This document shows, piece after piece, positions 42,868-51,832 of a DNA stretch of 64,000 bases. Within the stretch, counting starts at the first letter, position 1. Every line of letters begins with the position of its first letter. Under the pieces are notes generated by a model. It did not search any database and was not told the DNA's origin. It was given only the letters and a program-made list of their open reading frames with translations. Both the position numbers and the translations under genes were made by a program. The DNA lies in NCBI GenBank assembly GCA_037139415.1, contig JBAXGN010000012.1:1-64000 (forward strand), given 5' to 3'. Origin of the DNA: Verrucomicrobiota bacterium. Its GTDB lineage: Bacteria > Verrucomicrobiota > Verrucomicrobiia > Limisphaerales > Fontisphaeraceae.

Positions 42868-43398
42868 TTACTGAACCGCGAGATAACTGCGTTTGTCGTT
42901 CCACTCGTTCTGCGGAAATTCCTGGTTGGGATTCACCAACACATGCCCCTGATCGTTCAGCGCGATGGCGAAACGCGGCAAGCCGCGCTTTACCGGGCCG
43001 CCCGTCGGCACGCCACCAGGCGTGAACACCGCATCGTGACCAGTGCATACAATCCGGTTGGCATTGCGCGAATCGCGCACGAGAAAGTTGCCCTTGTGGG
43101 GACAGGTGGCAATCGTGGCAAAGAGACGTCCTTGATACCGGATGACAAAAAAGTTGCGATCCACAAACTTCTCCGAAATACCATCCTTGGCGTACTCTTT
43201 GAGAAGTCCGACATCTACCGGCTTGCCAATGCCGGCAAAGGCGCGGGAAGCGCCGCCGGTGCCACAAAACAGACAACCGGAAGTGACGACCACAAACTTC
43301 CGCCGACTCATCGCCGGTTTGGCATCGCGTAGCTGCGGTGTCAGCCCCCCGGCTTGAATGGGGCCAGAACTTTCAGAGTTGTTATCCATACTGGTCAT
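42868..43398 (-). CDS. Tat-exported Rieske [2Fe-2S] protein
   Basis: 176 residues. A twin-arginine motif (SRRKFVVVTSG) starts at about residue 31; a shorter start near it is possible. The cluster ligands are CPHKG (C-x-H) and CTGHDA (C-x2-H), the standard Rieske pattern. The protein is likely periplasmic and passes electrons to an unidentified partner. It begins the tight run that continues into the sugar isomerase-like gene and the Wadjet genes. Confidence 0.9.
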   Translation of the reverse strand: MTSMDNNSESSGPIQAGGLTPQLRDAKPAMSRRKFVVVTSGCLFCGTGGASRAFAGIGKPVDVGLLKEYAKDGISEKFVDRNFFVIRYQGRLFATIATCPHKGNFLVRDSRNANRIVCTGHDAVFTPGGVPTGGPVKRGLPRFAIALNDQGHVLVNPNQEFPQNEWNDKRSYLAVQ

Positions 43399-43453
43399 AC
43401 GAAAAGACTATGCCGACCAACAGTGATGTCAAACGGGAATTCAAGCTCATGGC

Positions 43454-43918
43454 TTACACCTCACGTTGGAAACTGTGCTGCCGAAGCGCCTCAAACAAGA
43501 CCAAGGCCACGCAATTGGAAAGGTTCAACGACCGGGCTTCTGGATTGAACATGGGAATCCGCAGCCAATTATCGCGATTCGTTTCCAGAATGGATTTGGG
43601 CAAACCAGCGGTTTCCCGCCCGAACACCAGAAAATCGTCAGGCGCATACTGCACTTCCGCGTAGTGGTGCGGCCCCCCGGACTCAATGAACCAGAGTCGG
43701 GCCTGAGCGGGGAGCGCGGCGTGAAACGCCGACCAGTTTTTCCAGCGATGCCAGGTCACGTGCTGCCAATAGTCCATGCCGGCGCGCTTAAGATTGCGAT
43801 CCTCCAATTTAAATCCGAACGGTTCCACCAAGTGCAGGCAGGAACGGGTGGCGGCGCAGAGCCGCGCCACGTTGCCGGTGTTCGGCGGGATTTCTGGTTC
43901 AAGCAGCACGACATTCAT
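43454..43918 (-). CDS. trmL: tRNA (cytidine/uridine-34-2'-O)-methyltransferase TrmL
   Basis: 154 residues from ATG 43918, which gives the canonical start MNVVLLEPEIPPNTGNVARL; the upstream extension overlaps truA. SPOUT motifs are FGRETAGLP and the knot region RSLNLSNCVALVLFE. The enzyme methylates the wobble-base ribose of leucine tRNAs using SAM. The length matches E. coli TrmL (157). It begins 4 bp after the truA stop, so the two RNA-modification genes are probably coupled. Confidence 0.95.
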   Translation of the reverse strand: MNVVLLEPEIPPNTGNVARLCAATRSCLHLVEPFGFKLEDRNLKRAGMDYWQHVTWHRWKNWSAFHAALPAQARLWFIESGGPHHYAEVQYAPDDFLVFGRETAGLPKSILETNRDNWLRIPMFNPEARSLNLSNCVALVLFEALRQHSFQREV

Positions 43919-43922
43919 GGGG

Positions 43923-44714
43923 TCATTCCTCGGATTCCGGGGCGGGCGCCGCCAAGCCGGGTTCATAAAAAACCTTCCACAAAACCAACCCATGCGCCGG
44001 GGCAGTCATGCCCGCCACCCGCCGATCACGCGTGGTCAGGATGGCCTGCAAATCCTCCGCGCGCAGCTTCCCCTGCCCCACCTGCACCAGCGTCCCGACC
44101 AACCCGCGACACATCTTATAGAGAAACCCATCCCCCTCCACAATAAAGGTGAGCAGCGGACCACTGCGGCGGATATCCAGACGCCGGAGCGTTCGCACCG
44201 TGTTGGGGGCCGCGTAATTACGACTGGCGGCGAACGACTTAAAATCATGGGTGCCCAGCAAGGCATGGGCGGCGGCACGCATCGCTGTCAGGTCCAATTT
44301 TTGCGGCACATGCCACACGATCAGACGCAACAGCGGGTTATGCGCCGGCTGATTCCAGACCAGATACCGGTATTGCTTGCCAGAGGCGTTAAATCGGGCG
44401 TGAAAATCCCCCGGACAACGCGTGGCAGCCATCACCCGCACGTCCTCCGGCAAATGCGCGTTGATGGCCAACCTTAATTTGGTCGCCGGCATGCGAAGTT
44501 CGGCGAGGGGAATATCCACGTGGGCCACCATGCCAAGGGCGTGGACCCCGGTATCCGTGCGGCTGGAACTGTGAATGCGCTGGACGCTGGGAAACAATTT
44601 GACCAGCGCCTCCTCGACCTTCTGCTGCACGCCCAAACCAACCTTCTGCACCTGCCACCCTTGGTAACAAGTGCCATCATAAGCAATGGTCAATTTAAAA
44701 CGTACGGCATCCAC
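43923..44714 (-). CDS. truA: tRNA pseudouridine synthase A
   Basis: 263 residues from GTG 44714. No ATG fits the expected N-terminus FKLTIAYDGTCYQGWQVQ, and longer starts run over the neighbouring gene. The catalytic Asp is in SSRTDTGVHALGMVAH. The rest (LNASGKQYRYLVWN-like FNASGKQYRY and FIVEGDGFLYKMCRGLVGTL) is canonical. TruA modifies positions 38-40 of tRNA anticodon arms. The tail APAPESEE is slightly acidic. Confidence 0.93.
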   Translation of the reverse strand: MDAVRFKLTIAYDGTCYQGWQVQKVGLGVQQKVEEALVKLFPSVQRIHSSSRTDTGVHALGMVAHVDIPLAELRMPATKLRLAINAHLPEDVRVMAATRCPGDFHARFNASGKQYRYLVWNQPAHNPLLRLIVWHVPQKLDLTAMRAAAHALLGTHDFKSFAASRNYAAPNTVRTLRRLDIRRSGPLLTFIVEGDGFLYKMCRGLVGTLVQVGQGKLRAEDLQAILTTRDRRVAGMTAPAHGLVLWKVFYEPGLAAPAPESEE

Positions 44715-44893
44715 CGCCGCAGCATGAACGCGGCCGCCCACAGCGGTCAAGCCGCGACTTTCCGGCGAGCGCGGAACAGGTGCCGCTCGTCCATGGCAAA
44801 ACTCCGCCACGCAACCCAAGGGATGGAAAGCAAAAGGAGAGTCCCGCGCTTCCAAATATTTTCCCGCCCGATTTCTGCCAGACAGCGGGGAGG

Positions 44894-45541
44894 CTACGCC
44901 TTGGTTTCCTGGGGTTCCTTTTCGCCATCGGCCACGGGCGATTCTTCCTCGGCTTCCTCGGGTTCCTCCGCCTCGCTTTCGGCGGCTTCGCTCAGTTTCA
45001 TCGCGCCGGCAAACAGCCCGGTGAATAATCCGCCGCTGGTGAGCGTGTTGATGAAAAACTCCCAAGTGGGTGGGTAGCCGGGCGTGCCGCGCGAGAGCGC
45101 CTGGATCCAGCCCGCGAGGGTTTTCGGATAGGCCGGATCAAAGAGCCAGGAAGCGGTATTGGTGACCAGGTAGAACAGAATGGCCCCCAGAATGCCGCCC
45201 CCCAGGAGGGCATGAAAGGCGGTTTTCCGGGAAAATCGTTTACCCAGCCAGATGAGCACGGGATACGCGAGGTAATTGGCCAGCAGGAAAATCAGCGTGG
45301 CCGGGTTGAAGGTGTCAATGCCCTGAACGTACTTATAATAGAGGTTGAGCAGGAGGTCCGTGGCGGCAAAGGTGACGAACGGGAGCCACCAGGCCATGCG
45401 ACCGGGGAAATAGACCCCCGCGCAGAACGCCAGCGCGTAAACAGCGCTGAAGTTCGGCGGTAACAAGCCGGGAATGCGGGTGATCGCGGCCACCAGCATG
45501 AGGCAAATCACGGGCCACCAATGGTTCTGCTTTTCTTTCAA
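44894..45541 (-). CDS. DUF6580-like multispanning membrane protein
   Basis: 215 residues. About five to six hydrophobic segments (for example WPVICLMLVAAITRIPG, WWLPFVTFAATDLLLNLYY, PATLIFLLANYLAYPVLIWL and LLGGGILGAILFYLVTNTAS). The pattern GLLPPNFSAVYALAFCAGVYF and FAATDLL resembles ECF-transporter substrate-binding-like DUF6580 proteins. The tail from about residue 183 is strongly acidic (SEAAESEAEEPEEAEEES). It may move a small molecule; the ligand is not known. A 179-bp gap separates it from truA. Confidence 0.75.
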   Translation of the reverse strand: MKEKQNHWWPVICLMLVAAITRIPGLLPPNFSAVYALAFCAGVYFPGRMAWWLPFVTFAATDLLLNLYYKYVQGIDTFNPATLIFLLANYLAYPVLIWLGKRFSRKTAFHALLGGGILGAILFYLVTNTASWLFDPAYPKTLAGWIQALSRGTPGYPPTWEFFINTLTSGGLFTGLFAGAMKLSEAAESEAEEPEEAEEESPVADGEKEPQETKA

Positions 45542-45610
45542 CGCCGGCTATGGTAAGGAATCGGCCGCCAAAATACAAGTGTACAAGCGTACAAGAATTT
45601 ATCCGCCCTG

Positions 45611-46372
45611 ATGGACCCGATGCTGGATGTCATTTATGAAGATGCCGAGTTGTTGGTGGTCAACAAACCGGCGGATTTGGTATGTCATCCCACCAAAGGG
45701 GACGTGTATTCCAGCCTGATCAGCCGTGTGCGCCTGCATTTGGGGGCGGCGAGCCATCCGCAGTTGGTGAACCGGCTGGATCGCGAAACGACCGGGTTGA
45801 CCTTGGTCGCCAAGACGCCCGAGGCCGCCCGCGAATTGCGCCAGTTATGGGAGGGGCGGGAGGTTGCCAAGGAATACCTGGCGATCGTTCACGGGCAGGT
45901 GGCCCATGACCACGGCATCTTGGATGCCCCGCTGGGGCGCGACCTGGAGAGCATGGTGGCGATCAAGGATGGAGTGCGCCCCGACGGCGCCCCCGCCCTT
46001 ACGGAGTATTGGGTGGAAAAGCGGTTTCTCCGCGCGGTGCCGGTGCCCGAGGATGCGGCGCAGCAGGGCCGCCGGCCGTTCACGCTGGTGCGGATCCGGC
46101 TGCATACCGGGCGCAAACATCAAATCCGCATTCACTTTGCCCATGCTGGGCATCCCATTGTGGGCGATAAAATCTACGGCGGCGACGAACAGTTGTACCT
46201 GGATTTTGTGGTGGGCCGGTTGAGCGCGGCGCAATGGCGCAAACTGATCCTGCCCAACCACGCCTTGCACTCCGGGCGTCTGCGTTTTACGTGGCGGGGT
46301 AAGGACTGGGAGTTTGCGGCCTCCCCCGAGGCCTGGTTTGGACAATTTTTGGCGGAGCCGGCAGGGGAATAG
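45611..46372 (+). CDS. RluA-family pseudouridine synthase
   Basis: 253 residues. The catalytic motif is LVNRLDRETTGLTLVAKT (Asp in RLDRE), with VIYEDAELLVVNKPADLVCH before it and TGRKHQIRIHFAHAGHPIVG after. No N-terminal S4 domain is present. Family members convert uridine to pseudouridine in rRNA or tRNA. Which RluA subtype and target site cannot be read from the sequence. Confidence 0.93.
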   Translation: MDPMLDVIYEDAELLVVNKPADLVCHPTKGDVYSSLISRVRLHLGAASHPQLVNRLDRETTGLTLVAKTPEAARELRQLWEGREVAKEYLAIVHGQVAHDHGILDAPLGRDLESMVAIKDGVRPDGAPALTEYWVEKRFLRAVPVPEDAAQQGRRPFTLVRIRLHTGRKHQIRIHFAHAGHPIVGDKIYGGDEQLYLDFVVGRLSAAQWRKLILPNHALHSGRLRFTWRGKDWEFAASPEAWFGQFLAEPAGE

Positions 46373-46450
46373 GCCGTCCGGCCAATAAAACGATGCATTC
46401 GGACGTTGCAGTTCGCCGTCGCGGCCTTTAAAACATCCCCACGTGCATTT

Positions 46451-47515
46451 ATGAAACGTACATCCGTTAAAGTTGCTATTGTCGGCGCCTCCGGTTATTC
46501 CGGCGAGGAACTGGTTCATCTGTTGCTGTCGCATCCGCAGGCAGAACTTACCGCCGTGACGTCGCGGCAATATGCCGGGCAGACGCTGGCGCAGGTGTTT
46601 CCCAAATATGCGAGTCATCCCAAGGCGCGGGCGTTGCGGTTTACCGAACCTAACGCGGCGCTATTGGCCAAACAGGCGGAGGTGGTGTTCCTGGCGCTGC
46701 CGCACGGAGTGGCGGCGGAGTTCGCGGTGCCTTTATTGCAGGCGGGATGCCAGGTGATTGATCTCAGCGCTGACTTCCGCCTGCGCAGCGCCGCCGTGTA
46801 CCAGGAGTTTTACGCGCATGAACATCCCGCTCCCGACTTGCTCGACAAGGCGGTTTACGGGTTGCCGGAGGTGTATCGCGAGGCGATTCACGGCGCGATG
46901 CTGGTGGCGTGCGCCGGGTGTTATCCCACGAGCATTCTGCTGCCGCTGATCCCGCTGTTGCGCGCGAAGTTGATTGATCCGGGCAGTCTCATTGCGAATT
47001 CATTGAGCGGCGTCAGCGGCGCGGGACGCAAGGCGGAATTGGATTATCTTTTCTGCGAGTGCAACGAAAGTGTGCGGGCGTATGGCGTGCCCAAGCACCG
47101 GCATCTCTCGGAGATTGAGCAGGAACTGTCGTTGGCGGCGAACCGCAAGGTCGTGCTGCAATTCACCCCCCACTTGATCCCGGTGAACCGCGGGATTTGC
47201 ACCACCATCTGCGCCACTCCAGTGGCCGGTGGCACGGCCAGCGAGCTTAAAACGCTTGGTGAACAGGTGGCGGCCAGCTATCAGGCAGCCTATGCCCAGG
47301 AGCCGTTTGTGCGCCTGCTCGAAGGCAAGGCGCTGCCGGACACCAAGAATGTCGTGGGCACCAATGTGATCGAAATCGCGTGGCGGCTCGATCCGCGCAC
47401 CGGGCGGCTCCTACTGTTCAGCGCCGAGGATAATCTGGTGAAAGGCGCGAGCGGACAGGCGGTGCAATGCCTGAATATCCTGTGTGGCTTCCCCGAAACG
47501 GCGGGGCTGCTGTAG
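46451..47515 (+). CDS. argC: N-acetyl-gamma-glutamyl-phosphate reductase
   Basis: 354 residues from ATG 46451. NADP fold VAIVGASGYSGEELVHLLL. The active-site Cys is Cys 157 in VACAGCYPTS, with the surrounding GKAELDYLFCE-like GRKAELDYLFCE and HRHLSEIEQELSL. The enzyme reduces N-acetylglutamyl phosphate to the semialdehyde in arginine synthesis. It stands alone without other arg genes in view. Confidence 0.96.
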   Translation: MKRTSVKVAIVGASGYSGEELVHLLLSHPQAELTAVTSRQYAGQTLAQVFPKYASHPKARALRFTEPNAALLAKQAEVVFLALPHGVAAEFAVPLLQAGCQVIDLSADFRLRSAAVYQEFYAHEHPAPDLLDKAVYGLPEVYREAIHGAMLVACAGCYPTSILLPLIPLLRAKLIDPGSLIANSLSGVSGAGRKAELDYLFCECNESVRAYGVPKHRHLSEIEQELSLAANRKVVLQFTPHLIPVNRGICTTICATPVAGGTASELKTLGEQVAASYQAAYAQEPFVRLLEGKALPDTKNVVGTNVIEIAWRLDPRTGRLLLFSAEDNLVKGASGQAVQCLNILCGFPETAGLL

Positions 47516-47572
47516 CGTGAAACTGGAACCGGCGGCGACAGGTTCCGGATGAGAATGTCAGGTGTCACTACC

Positions 47573-48583
47573 ATGCCGTTGGTATCGGTGGTGTTGCCCG
47601 TGTTCAATGCGGCGGGGACGCTGCCGGCCGCCGTCGCCAGCATCCAGCGGCAGACGCTGGCGGACTGGGAGTTGTTGGTGGTGGAGGATGGTTCCGTAGA
47701 TGGCACCCTGGGAATTGCCATGGGCTTGGCGCGCTGCGATTCGCGGATTCGGGTCCTGCCACAGGCGCATGGGGGCATTGTCGCGGCGCTGCAGCGCGGC
47801 ATGAGCGAAGCGCGCGGAACATTCATCGCGCGCATGGATGCGGACGATGTCTCGCATCCGAACCGGTTGCAAACGCAGGCGGCCTTTCTCCAGGCCCATG
47901 CCGAGATCGGCCTGGTGAGTTGCCTGGTGGCGTATGGTGGGGAACGGGCGGCGAACGAGGGATACGCGTTGCATGTGGATTGGCTCAACACGGTTTGTAC
48001 TCCGGCGGCGATTCGCCTGAACCGCTTTGTGGAATCCCCGCTGGCGCATCCTTCGGTCATGTTTCGTCGCGACCTGCTCGCGCAGCACGGCGGTTATGCC
48101 GCAGGAGATTTCCCCGAGGATTACGAGTTGTGGCTCCGCTGGCTGGAGGCGGGGGTGGGTATGGCCAAGGTGCCGGAAATACTGCTGACTTGGCAGGATG
48201 GCGCACAGCGGCTTTCACGCACGGATGCGCGTTATGGTTACGAGGCGTTTTACGCGCTTAAAGCCCATTACCTGGCCCGGGAAGTCCAGCGTTTGCTATC
48301 CGGGCGGGATCTGTGGATTTGGGGGGCGGGGCGTCCCACGCGGGTGCGGGCGGAACAACTGACGGGACACGGGATGCGGATTAGCGGATATATTGATATT
48401 GACCCCAGGAAGGCGGGGCGAAGATTTCAAGGTCGCGTGACGGTGTTGCCGCCGGACATTCCCGCGCGGGAAACGGCGTTTGTGGCCGGCTATGTCGCCA
48501 AACGTGGCGCGCGGGAATTGATTCGCGCACAGTTGTGCGCGCGCGGTTTTGTGGAAGGCCGGGATTTTTTGATGGCGGCGTAG
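47573..48583 (+). CDS. Family 2 glycosyltransferase with C-terminal Rossmann-like extension
   Basis: 336 residues from ATG 47573, which has an AGGTG about eight bases upstream; ATG 47549 is in frame. GT-A fold: LVSVVLPVFNAAGTLPAAVA, DGSVDGT, and the nucleotide-sugar/metal DADD in MDADDVSH. The acceptor-site region PEDYELWLRWLEAG follows. From about residue 250, LWIWGAGRPTRVRAEQL begins a small nucleotide-binding-like module seen in some polysaccharide transferases. Product unknown. Confidence 0.87.
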   Translation: MPLVSVVLPVFNAAGTLPAAVASIQRQTLADWELLVVEDGSVDGTLGIAMGLARCDSRIRVLPQAHGGIVAALQRGMSEARGTFIARMDADDVSHPNRLQTQAAFLQAHAEIGLVSCLVAYGGERAANEGYALHVDWLNTVCTPAAIRLNRFVESPLAHPSVMFRRDLLAQHGGYAAGDFPEDYELWLRWLEAGVGMAKVPEILLTWQDGAQRLSRTDARYGYEAFYALKAHYLAREVQRLLSGRDLWIWGAGRPTRVRAEQLTGHGMRISGYIDIDPRKAGRRFQGRVTVLPPDIPARETAFVAGYVAKRGARELIRAQLCARGFVEGRDFLMAA

Positions 48584-48672
48584 TTGGCAGGAACGCTAAT
48601 GGGGCGAAAAAGATTTTCTTTCTTGGTTTGACACTCGGGCGGTTTGGGTTTTGGATTAACCAACCCATTGGC

Positions 48673-49803
48673 ATGAAACGGGAAAATTTATTAATGGTGG
48701 CCGATAGCGAACGCGATGCGAACATGCTCTACGCGGTGGACATGTTCGTGCCGGACCCGTTTATTTACATGCGTCTGAAGGATCAGGGGTACGTGGTGAT
48801 GAACGACCTAGAAATTGAGCGCGCGCGGAAAGAATCGCGCCAGAACCGCGTGTTATCACTCAGCCGCTATCAGCAGGCAGCGTTGCGTAATGGGGACGGA
48901 CGCCCCAGCCTGGCCCAGGTCATTTGCATGGTTATGCGGGAGCGCCGCATCAAGAAGGTGTTTGTGCCCGAGAGCTTCCCATTTGGGTTGGCACGCGAGT
49001 TGCGGCGGCTTGGGGTGAAGGTGAAAATCAAGGATGGACTGTGTTTCCCCGAGCGCGCGTTTAAACGGGCCGATGAGGTGAAGAAAATCAGCGCCGCCCT
49101 GGTCATGGCGGAAGTGGGGTTGGCCGAGGCGATGCAGGCGTTGCGCAATAGCAAGATTGGGCGCAACCGTCAATTGATGTATCGCCATGCGCCCCTGACT
49201 GCGGAGCGGCTGCGCGCCATCATTCATACTGCCGTGTTTCAGGCGGGCGGTACGCCCTGTCACACAATTGTGGCGGGCGGGCGTCAGGGGTGCGATCCGC
49301 ATGAGGAGGGGCATGGAACACTCCGCGCCCACGAACCGATCGTGGTGGATGTGTTTCCGCGCTCGCAGAAAACCGGTTACTTTGGAGATATCACCCGCAC
49401 GGTGGTCAAGGGGCGGGCCAGTGAGAGAATCCGGGGTATGTACCAATCAGTGGCGGCCGCCCAAGAACTCGCCTTCAAACACTTGCGCAATAAAACGGTC
49501 TGCGCGACGGCACACGAGGCGGTGGTGTCCTTTTTTGACAACCAGGGTTACAAGACCGGGCGAAAAAATGGCATGATGCATGGATTTTTTCACGCCACCG
49601 GGCATGGGGTGGGATTGGAAATACACGAAGCCCCGCGGATTGGCGTGCAGAGCCGAGATGTTTTGCGGCCCGGCCATGTGGTCACAGTCGAACCGGGGCT
49701 TTATTATCCGGAACTGGGCGGTGTCCGGTTGGAGGATGTTGCTTTGGTCACGGGCAACGGCCCAAAAAACCTGACGAAATTTGAAAAAGTATTGGAAATT
49801 TGA
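48673..49803 (+). CDS. M24 family metallopeptidase (Xaa-Pro aminopeptidase-like)
   Basis: 376 residues from ATG 48673. Creatinase-like N-terminal domain (about 1-150) and pita-bread catalytic domain. Metal ligands appear in order: Asp in VVDVFPRSQ, Asp in FGDITRTVV, His in HATGHGVGLEIHE, Glu in TVEPGLYYP and Glu in VRLEDVALVT. Probably cleaves peptides with Pro at position two, in the cytoplasm. It is followed by the promoter for rpmI. Confidence 0.92.
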   Translation: MKRENLLMVADSERDANMLYAVDMFVPDPFIYMRLKDQGYVVMNDLEIERARKESRQNRVLSLSRYQQAALRNGDGRPSLAQVICMVMRERRIKKVFVPESFPFGLARELRRLGVKVKIKDGLCFPERAFKRADEVKKISAALVMAEVGLAEAMQALRNSKIGRNRQLMYRHAPLTAERLRAIIHTAVFQAGGTPCHTIVAGGRQGCDPHEEGHGTLRAHEPIVVDVFPRSQKTGYFGDITRTVVKGRASERIRGMYQSVAAAQELAFKHLRNKTVCATAHEAVVSFFDNQGYKTGRKNGMMHGFFHATGHGVGLEIHEAPRIGVQSRDVLRPGHVVTVEPGLYYPELGGVRLEDVALVTGNGPKNLTKFEKVLEI

Positions 49804-49890
49804 GGCGGATTAGGGCGCATGGCGCGGGGGGACGGTGACCGTTTCAGGGCCTCGGACGGCCAGGGTATCAAAAAAAAGTTCAAATACCGC

Positions 49891-49919
49891 TTGATTCAAT
49901 CCGGTTATCACCCTATATT
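49891..49919 (+). promoter_or_regulatory. Sigma-70-type promoter of rpmI-rplT
   Basis: TTGATT (49891-49896) and TATATT (49914-49919) are separated by 17 bp, close to the consensus. Transcription would start near 49926, leaving only about 25 nt before rpmI. No long L20 leader seems possible. Confidence 0.6.
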
Positions 49920-49951
49920 TCGCGCTCTTTTAAGAGAAACTGTATTATTAT

Positions 49952-50167
49952 ATGCGTCGTCCGAAAGGAATCAAAACGAATAAGTCAGTGGCCAAGCGTT
50001 TTAAAATAACGGCCACGGGTAAAGTGCTGCGTACGCGTGCCGGACGTCGTCACTTACTGCAGACCAAAGGCCCAGGCCGTCGCCGGAATTTAGGCAAGCG
50101 AGCGGTGGTGGACTCGACGGATACTCAACGTATCCTGAAGGCGCTGCCGTTTAGTCACCGAGGCTAG
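49952..50167 (+). CDS. rpmI: Ribosomal protein bL35
   Basis: 71 residues with the standard bL35 pattern: NKSVAKRFKITATGKVLRTRAGRRH and GPGRRRNLGKRA. Highly basic and small, part of the 50S subunit. It precedes rplT by 44 bp. infC, normally the first gene of this operon, is absent; the gene upstream is an M24 peptidase. Confidence 0.96.
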   Translation: MRRPKGIKTNKSVAKRFKITATGKVLRTRAGRRHLLQTKGPGRRRNLGKRAVVDSTDTQRILKALPFSHRG

Positions 50168-50211
50168 GCTCACTGTCATACTTCATTTTACTTAACCGAG
50201 AATAACACACC

Positions 50212-50583
50212 ATGCGAGTTACCAACGCACCCGCCTCTCGTAAACGCCGTATCCGGATGATTAAGGCCGCCAAAGGCTTCCGGATGCGCCGCTCCAAACT
50301 GTATCGTTACGCCTCAGATGCCGTGGATCATGGCCGCCAGTACGCGTATCGGGATCGCCGCCGTAAAAAACGCGAATTCCGTTATCTCTGGCAGGCCCGC
50401 ATCAATGCGGCTGCCCGTGCCGCTGGCATCACCTATAGCCGTTTCATCGAGGGGCTGAAGGCCGCCAAGGTGGCGCTGGACCGCAAGATCATTTCCGACC
50501 TTGCCGCCACGGATGCCGGGGCGTTTGGCGAACTGGTTAAGATCGCTCAGAATGCGCTCAAGACCAAGGGCGTCAAGGCCTAG
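50212..50583 (+). CDS. rplT: Ribosomal protein bL20
   Basis: 123 residues. MRVTNAPASRKRRIRMIKAA, then KGFRMRRSKLYRYASDAVDHG and RFIEGLKAAKVALDRKIISD are typical of bL20, which binds 23S rRNA and, in many bacteria, represses its own operon. A strong hairpin terminator follows at 50606. Confidence 0.96.
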   Translation: MRVTNAPASRKRRIRMIKAAKGFRMRRSKLYRYASDAVDHGRQYAYRDRRRKKREFRYLWQARINAAARAAGITYSRFIEGLKAAKVALDRKIISDLAATDAGAFGELVKIAQNALKTKGVKA

Positions 50584-50605
50584 GACAGTCTTCATTTTAT
50601 TGCCA

Positions 50606-50637
50606 ACGGGCGGCCAGCAATGGACGCCCGTTTTTTT
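50606..50637 (+). terminator. Rho-independent terminator after rplT
   Basis: Arms ACGGGCG (50606-50612) and CGCCCGT (50625-50631), 12-nt loop, followed by a run of Ts (50631-50637). Confidence 0.8.
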
Positions 50638-50698
50638 GGTTTAAAACGTGGTGTTTGGGATTGCCAAGCTTGAATCGTAAATGGACACTTGCCCCCCT

Positions 50699-51703
50699 AT
50701 GAGTTTTCTGGATCAAATTGAACCGGTTAAACAGGCGGCCATGGCGGAATTCGCAAACGCCACTGACCTTGCGCTGCTCGAACAAATCAAAGGCGCCTAT
50801 CTGGGCGGTGGCGGAAAGTTCACGGCACTAATGAAACTTCTGGGCGCGTTGCCCAAGGAGGAAAAGCCTGCCGCCGGAAAAGCTGTCAATCTGGCCAAGA
50901 CGGAATTGGAAGCTGCGCTGGCCGCGCGTCGCAGTGAACTTGAATTAAAGGCCGCCCTGCCCAAGGAACCGACGGATTTCACCCTGCCGGGGCGCCGTCG
51001 CGCTTTTGGACGTTTGCATCCGCTGACCCAGGTCACCGAGGATATTGTCAAAAGCTTTCGCAAAATCGGCTTTGTCGTTGCTGATGGGCCGGAGGTTGAG
51101 GGCGAGTATCATTGCTTTGACGCGCTGAACACCCCGGCGGATCACCCGGCCCGCGATTCACAGGACACCTTCTACCTGGAGGCGGCAAATCGCCCTTTGT
51201 TGCGCACGCACACTTCCTCGGTCCAGATTCGCGTGATGGAGAAAATGCCGCCGCCGATTCGCATTGTGGTGCCCGGACGCGTGTATCGGCGGGACAACGC
51301 GGATGCCACGCACAATCCAACGTTCCATCAGATTGAAGGCTTGTATGTGGATAAAAACGTCACGGTGGGGGATCTCAAAGGGACGGTGGAATTTGTCTTC
51401 AAGGAACTGTTAGGGCAGGATGTGAAGATTCGATTCCGTCCGCATTATTTCAGCTATACCGAGCCGAGTTTCGAGATTGATTTTAGCAGCGCGCTAGTCA
51501 AAAAGATGGGCAAGGAATGGCTGGAGATTGCCGGCTGTGGTATGGTGCATCCACAGGTGTTCACCAATGTGGGTTACGATCCGGAACAGTGGACCGGCTG
51601 GGCGTTTGGCTTCGGCATCGAACGCATTGCCATGATTCGTTACGGCATCAACGACATCCGTCTCTTTTACGAAAACGACACCCGTTTTCTACGGCAGTTC
51701 TAG
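50699..51703 (+). CDS. pheS: Phenylalanyl-tRNA synthetase alpha subunit
   Basis: 334 residues from ATG 50699; ATG 50681 is in frame. The coiled-coil N-terminus (about 1-90) precedes the catalytic core: LHPLTQVTEDIVKSFRKIGF, DSQDTFYLEA, RTHTSSVQIR, GRVYRRDNADATHNPTFHQIEG and the motif 3 region GFGIERIAMIRYGI. It charges tRNA-Phe together with the beta subunit. pheT does not follow; the next gene is convergent. Confidence 0.97.
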   Translation: MSFLDQIEPVKQAAMAEFANATDLALLEQIKGAYLGGGGKFTALMKLLGALPKEEKPAAGKAVNLAKTELEAALAARRSELELKAALPKEPTDFTLPGRRRAFGRLHPLTQVTEDIVKSFRKIGFVVADGPEVEGEYHCFDALNTPADHPARDSQDTFYLEAANRPLLRTHTSSVQIRVMEKMPPPIRIVVPGRVYRRDNADATHNPTFHQIEGLYVDKNVTVGDLKGTVEFVFKELLGQDVKIRFRPHYFSYTEPSFEIDFSSALVKKMGKEWLEIAGCGMVHPQVFTNVGYDPEQWTGWAFGFGIERIAMIRYGINDIRLFYENDTRFLRQF

Positions 51704-51832
51704 CTCGTATTTTTCGCCAACGTTGGTAAACCGTCAGGCACAGAGGCGAATTTGGCAAGAATCGTTTGATCCGCCTCCTTCCGCGACAGAAACGCGGTGA
51801 TAACGTGGCAAGCCGGGACTGGAAAATGCCCG

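Noticed and set aside
43923-45065. Longer truA starting near 45065
   Set aside because: It would overlap the DUF6580-like gene and add about 117 non-homologous residues before FKLTIAYDG; the GTG at 44714 fits the family.
49804-49951. L20 leader RNA before rpmI
   Set aside because: The promoter leaves a leader of only about 25 nt and no conserved pseudoknot-like structure is visible.
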